Shown one piece after another: positions 14,570-15,187 of a stretch of DNA of 15,187 nt. Origin of the DNA: Candidatus Zipacnadia bacterium (GTDB taxonomy: Bacteria; Armatimonadota; Zipacnadia; Zipacnadales; Zipacnadaceae); assembly GCA_029821455.1 (NCBI GenBank), contig JALGTI010000041.1:1-15187 (forward strand), given 5' to 3'. Made by a program: the position numbers and the translations under genes. Below the pieces are notes generated by a model. It made no database searches. It saw only the letters and a program-made list of their open reading frames with translations, and was not told the DNA's origin. Within the stretch, counting starts at the first letter, position 1. Each line of letters starts with the position of its first letter.

Positions 14570-15187
14570 CTACGGACCCGTGCGGGTGGGGCCCGGGTAC
14601 CCCGGATAGATCTCCCAGACGCCCGATGCATAGTTCCAGTACGAACCGCGGCTCAGCCACTTGGCGTGCCCGTCCGACGCCTGCAGCCTTATTGTCTGCG
14701 GAGCAAACCTGATAGTAGGGCACCGGCGCTCTGACAGTACCGGCATTCCATGCATCGGCCAACGCGACACACGAGGCGGGAGCAGCTATCCGGCCTAGTG
14801 GTATCGGGGTCCCGGGTGGGTCTGCGACGGACCCTGAGTCCGGGAAGCCCCCAAGGAACGAATAGTATCCGTAGGCAATCGTCCAGGGGTACCCGACAGG
14901 CCACTGCTGCCATTGCCATGGCCAGCTGCGGGTGGGGCAGTCGAAGATCAGCACGTTGTTGACGTACGGCATGATGAGGTTGGCCCAGATACCGTGAGCC
15001 CCGGGGGCCGTGCAGTCCATACCGGGGGGGGGCAGAAGTAGGCCTTCGGCATAACCTCGTCATAGTCCTGTGCATACATCAGGACGGCCAAGCTCAACTG
15101 CTTGAGGTTGCTCAGACAGCTCGTTTGGTTCGCCTTTTCCTTGGCCCGCGCGAAGACCGGGAAAAGGATGGCGGCCAGGATCGCGAT
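14570..15187 (-). pseudogene. Prepilin-like (DUF1559/type II secretion pseudopilin-type) protein, partial, two frameshifts
   Basis: The N-terminus is cut by the right edge. The first piece reads AILAAILFPVFARAKEKANQ, the end of a prepilin hydrophobic helix, then CLSNLKQLSL and LMYAQDYDEVMP, the family signature typical of Armatimonadota surface pseudopilins. At a run of nine G (15024-15032; C on the coding strand) the frame breaks: WANLIMPYVNNVLIFDCP continues in a second frame to LADAWNAGTVRAPVPYYQVC near 14700. The sequence then returns to the first frame for SDGHAKWLSRGSYWNYASG and stops at TAG 14572-14570. The two shifts cancel out. The His of the usual H-x9-DG end motif is not found, so some bases may also be missing. 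Either a decayed paralogue or sequence error. Confidence 0.65.
15024..15032. repeat. Nine-base G homopolymer inside the prepilin-like gene
   Basis: Nine consecutive G on the + strand (C on the coding strand) sit exactly where the prepilin-like frame breaks. A tenth base would restore FCPPPGMDC continuity. Candidate slippage tract, or homopolymer length error. Confidence 0.7.

Noticed and set aside
14689..15075. 128-codon - strand frame crossing the prepilin-like gene
   Set aside because: It is the third frame of that gene. Its Arg/Pro-rich sequence lacks the family motifs found in the other two frames.
1..15187. Insertion sequence, transposase or phage genes
   Set aside because: No transposase, integrase or phage structural motif is recognisable in any frame; the damaged - strand region shows no terminal inverted repeats that I can see.

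Overview
The window looks like a chromosomal segment of an environmental bacterium, most likely Armatimonadota or a neighbouring lineage. The clearest hint is the prepilin-type protein at the right edge, which carries the SNLKQ ... LMYAQDYDE signature that is very abundant in that phylum. DUF4838 and URO-D-like accessory genes fit the same lifestyle. This placement rests on remembered family distribution, not on a search.

Left part (1-4589, + strand): a compact housekeeping cluster, rsmA(3' end)-ispE-NTP transferase-tRNA-Gln(UUG)-prs-rplY/ctc-pth. The order parallels the ksgA-ispE-...-glmU-prs-ctc-pth neighbourhood of Firmicutes, with a single-domain nucleotidyltransferase where glmU would be. 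It combines 16S rRNA dimethylation, isoprenoid precursor synthesis, PRPP synthesis, a ribosomal protein and peptidyl-tRNA recycling. rsmA and ispE overlap and most gaps are short, so co-transcription is likely.

Middle (4590-6917): a hairpin-rich intergenic stretch separates pth from convergent glmS on the - strand. glmS has a near-consensus sigma-70 promoter. A second good promoter faces the other way and drives a roughly 80-nt leader of three consecutive hairpins, the last of which overlaps the Shine-Dalgarno sequence.

6918-11301 (+ strand): that leader precedes a 634-aa protein with an HPr-kinase/PEPCK-like P-loop core and no recognised function. It is followed by a 786-aa protein of the PcRGLX/YetA (exo-rhamnogalacturonan lyase-like) family. 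The two may form a carbohydrate-related unit.

11302-15187 (- strand): an accessory zone with several damaged genes. From right to left it holds a prepilin/DUF1559-like gene broken by two offsetting frameshifts (one at a nine-G tract), a short possibly frameshifted secreted ORF, an intact secreted DUF4838 protein, a URO-D-family protein missing its N-terminal half that begins in frame directly after the DUF4838 stop codon, and the 5' fragment of another gene that runs into the lyase 3' end. Whether these breaks are genuine decay or assembly errors cannot be settled from the sequence.

The best candidates for new biology are the structured leader together with the HprK/PEPCK-like protein it precedes.
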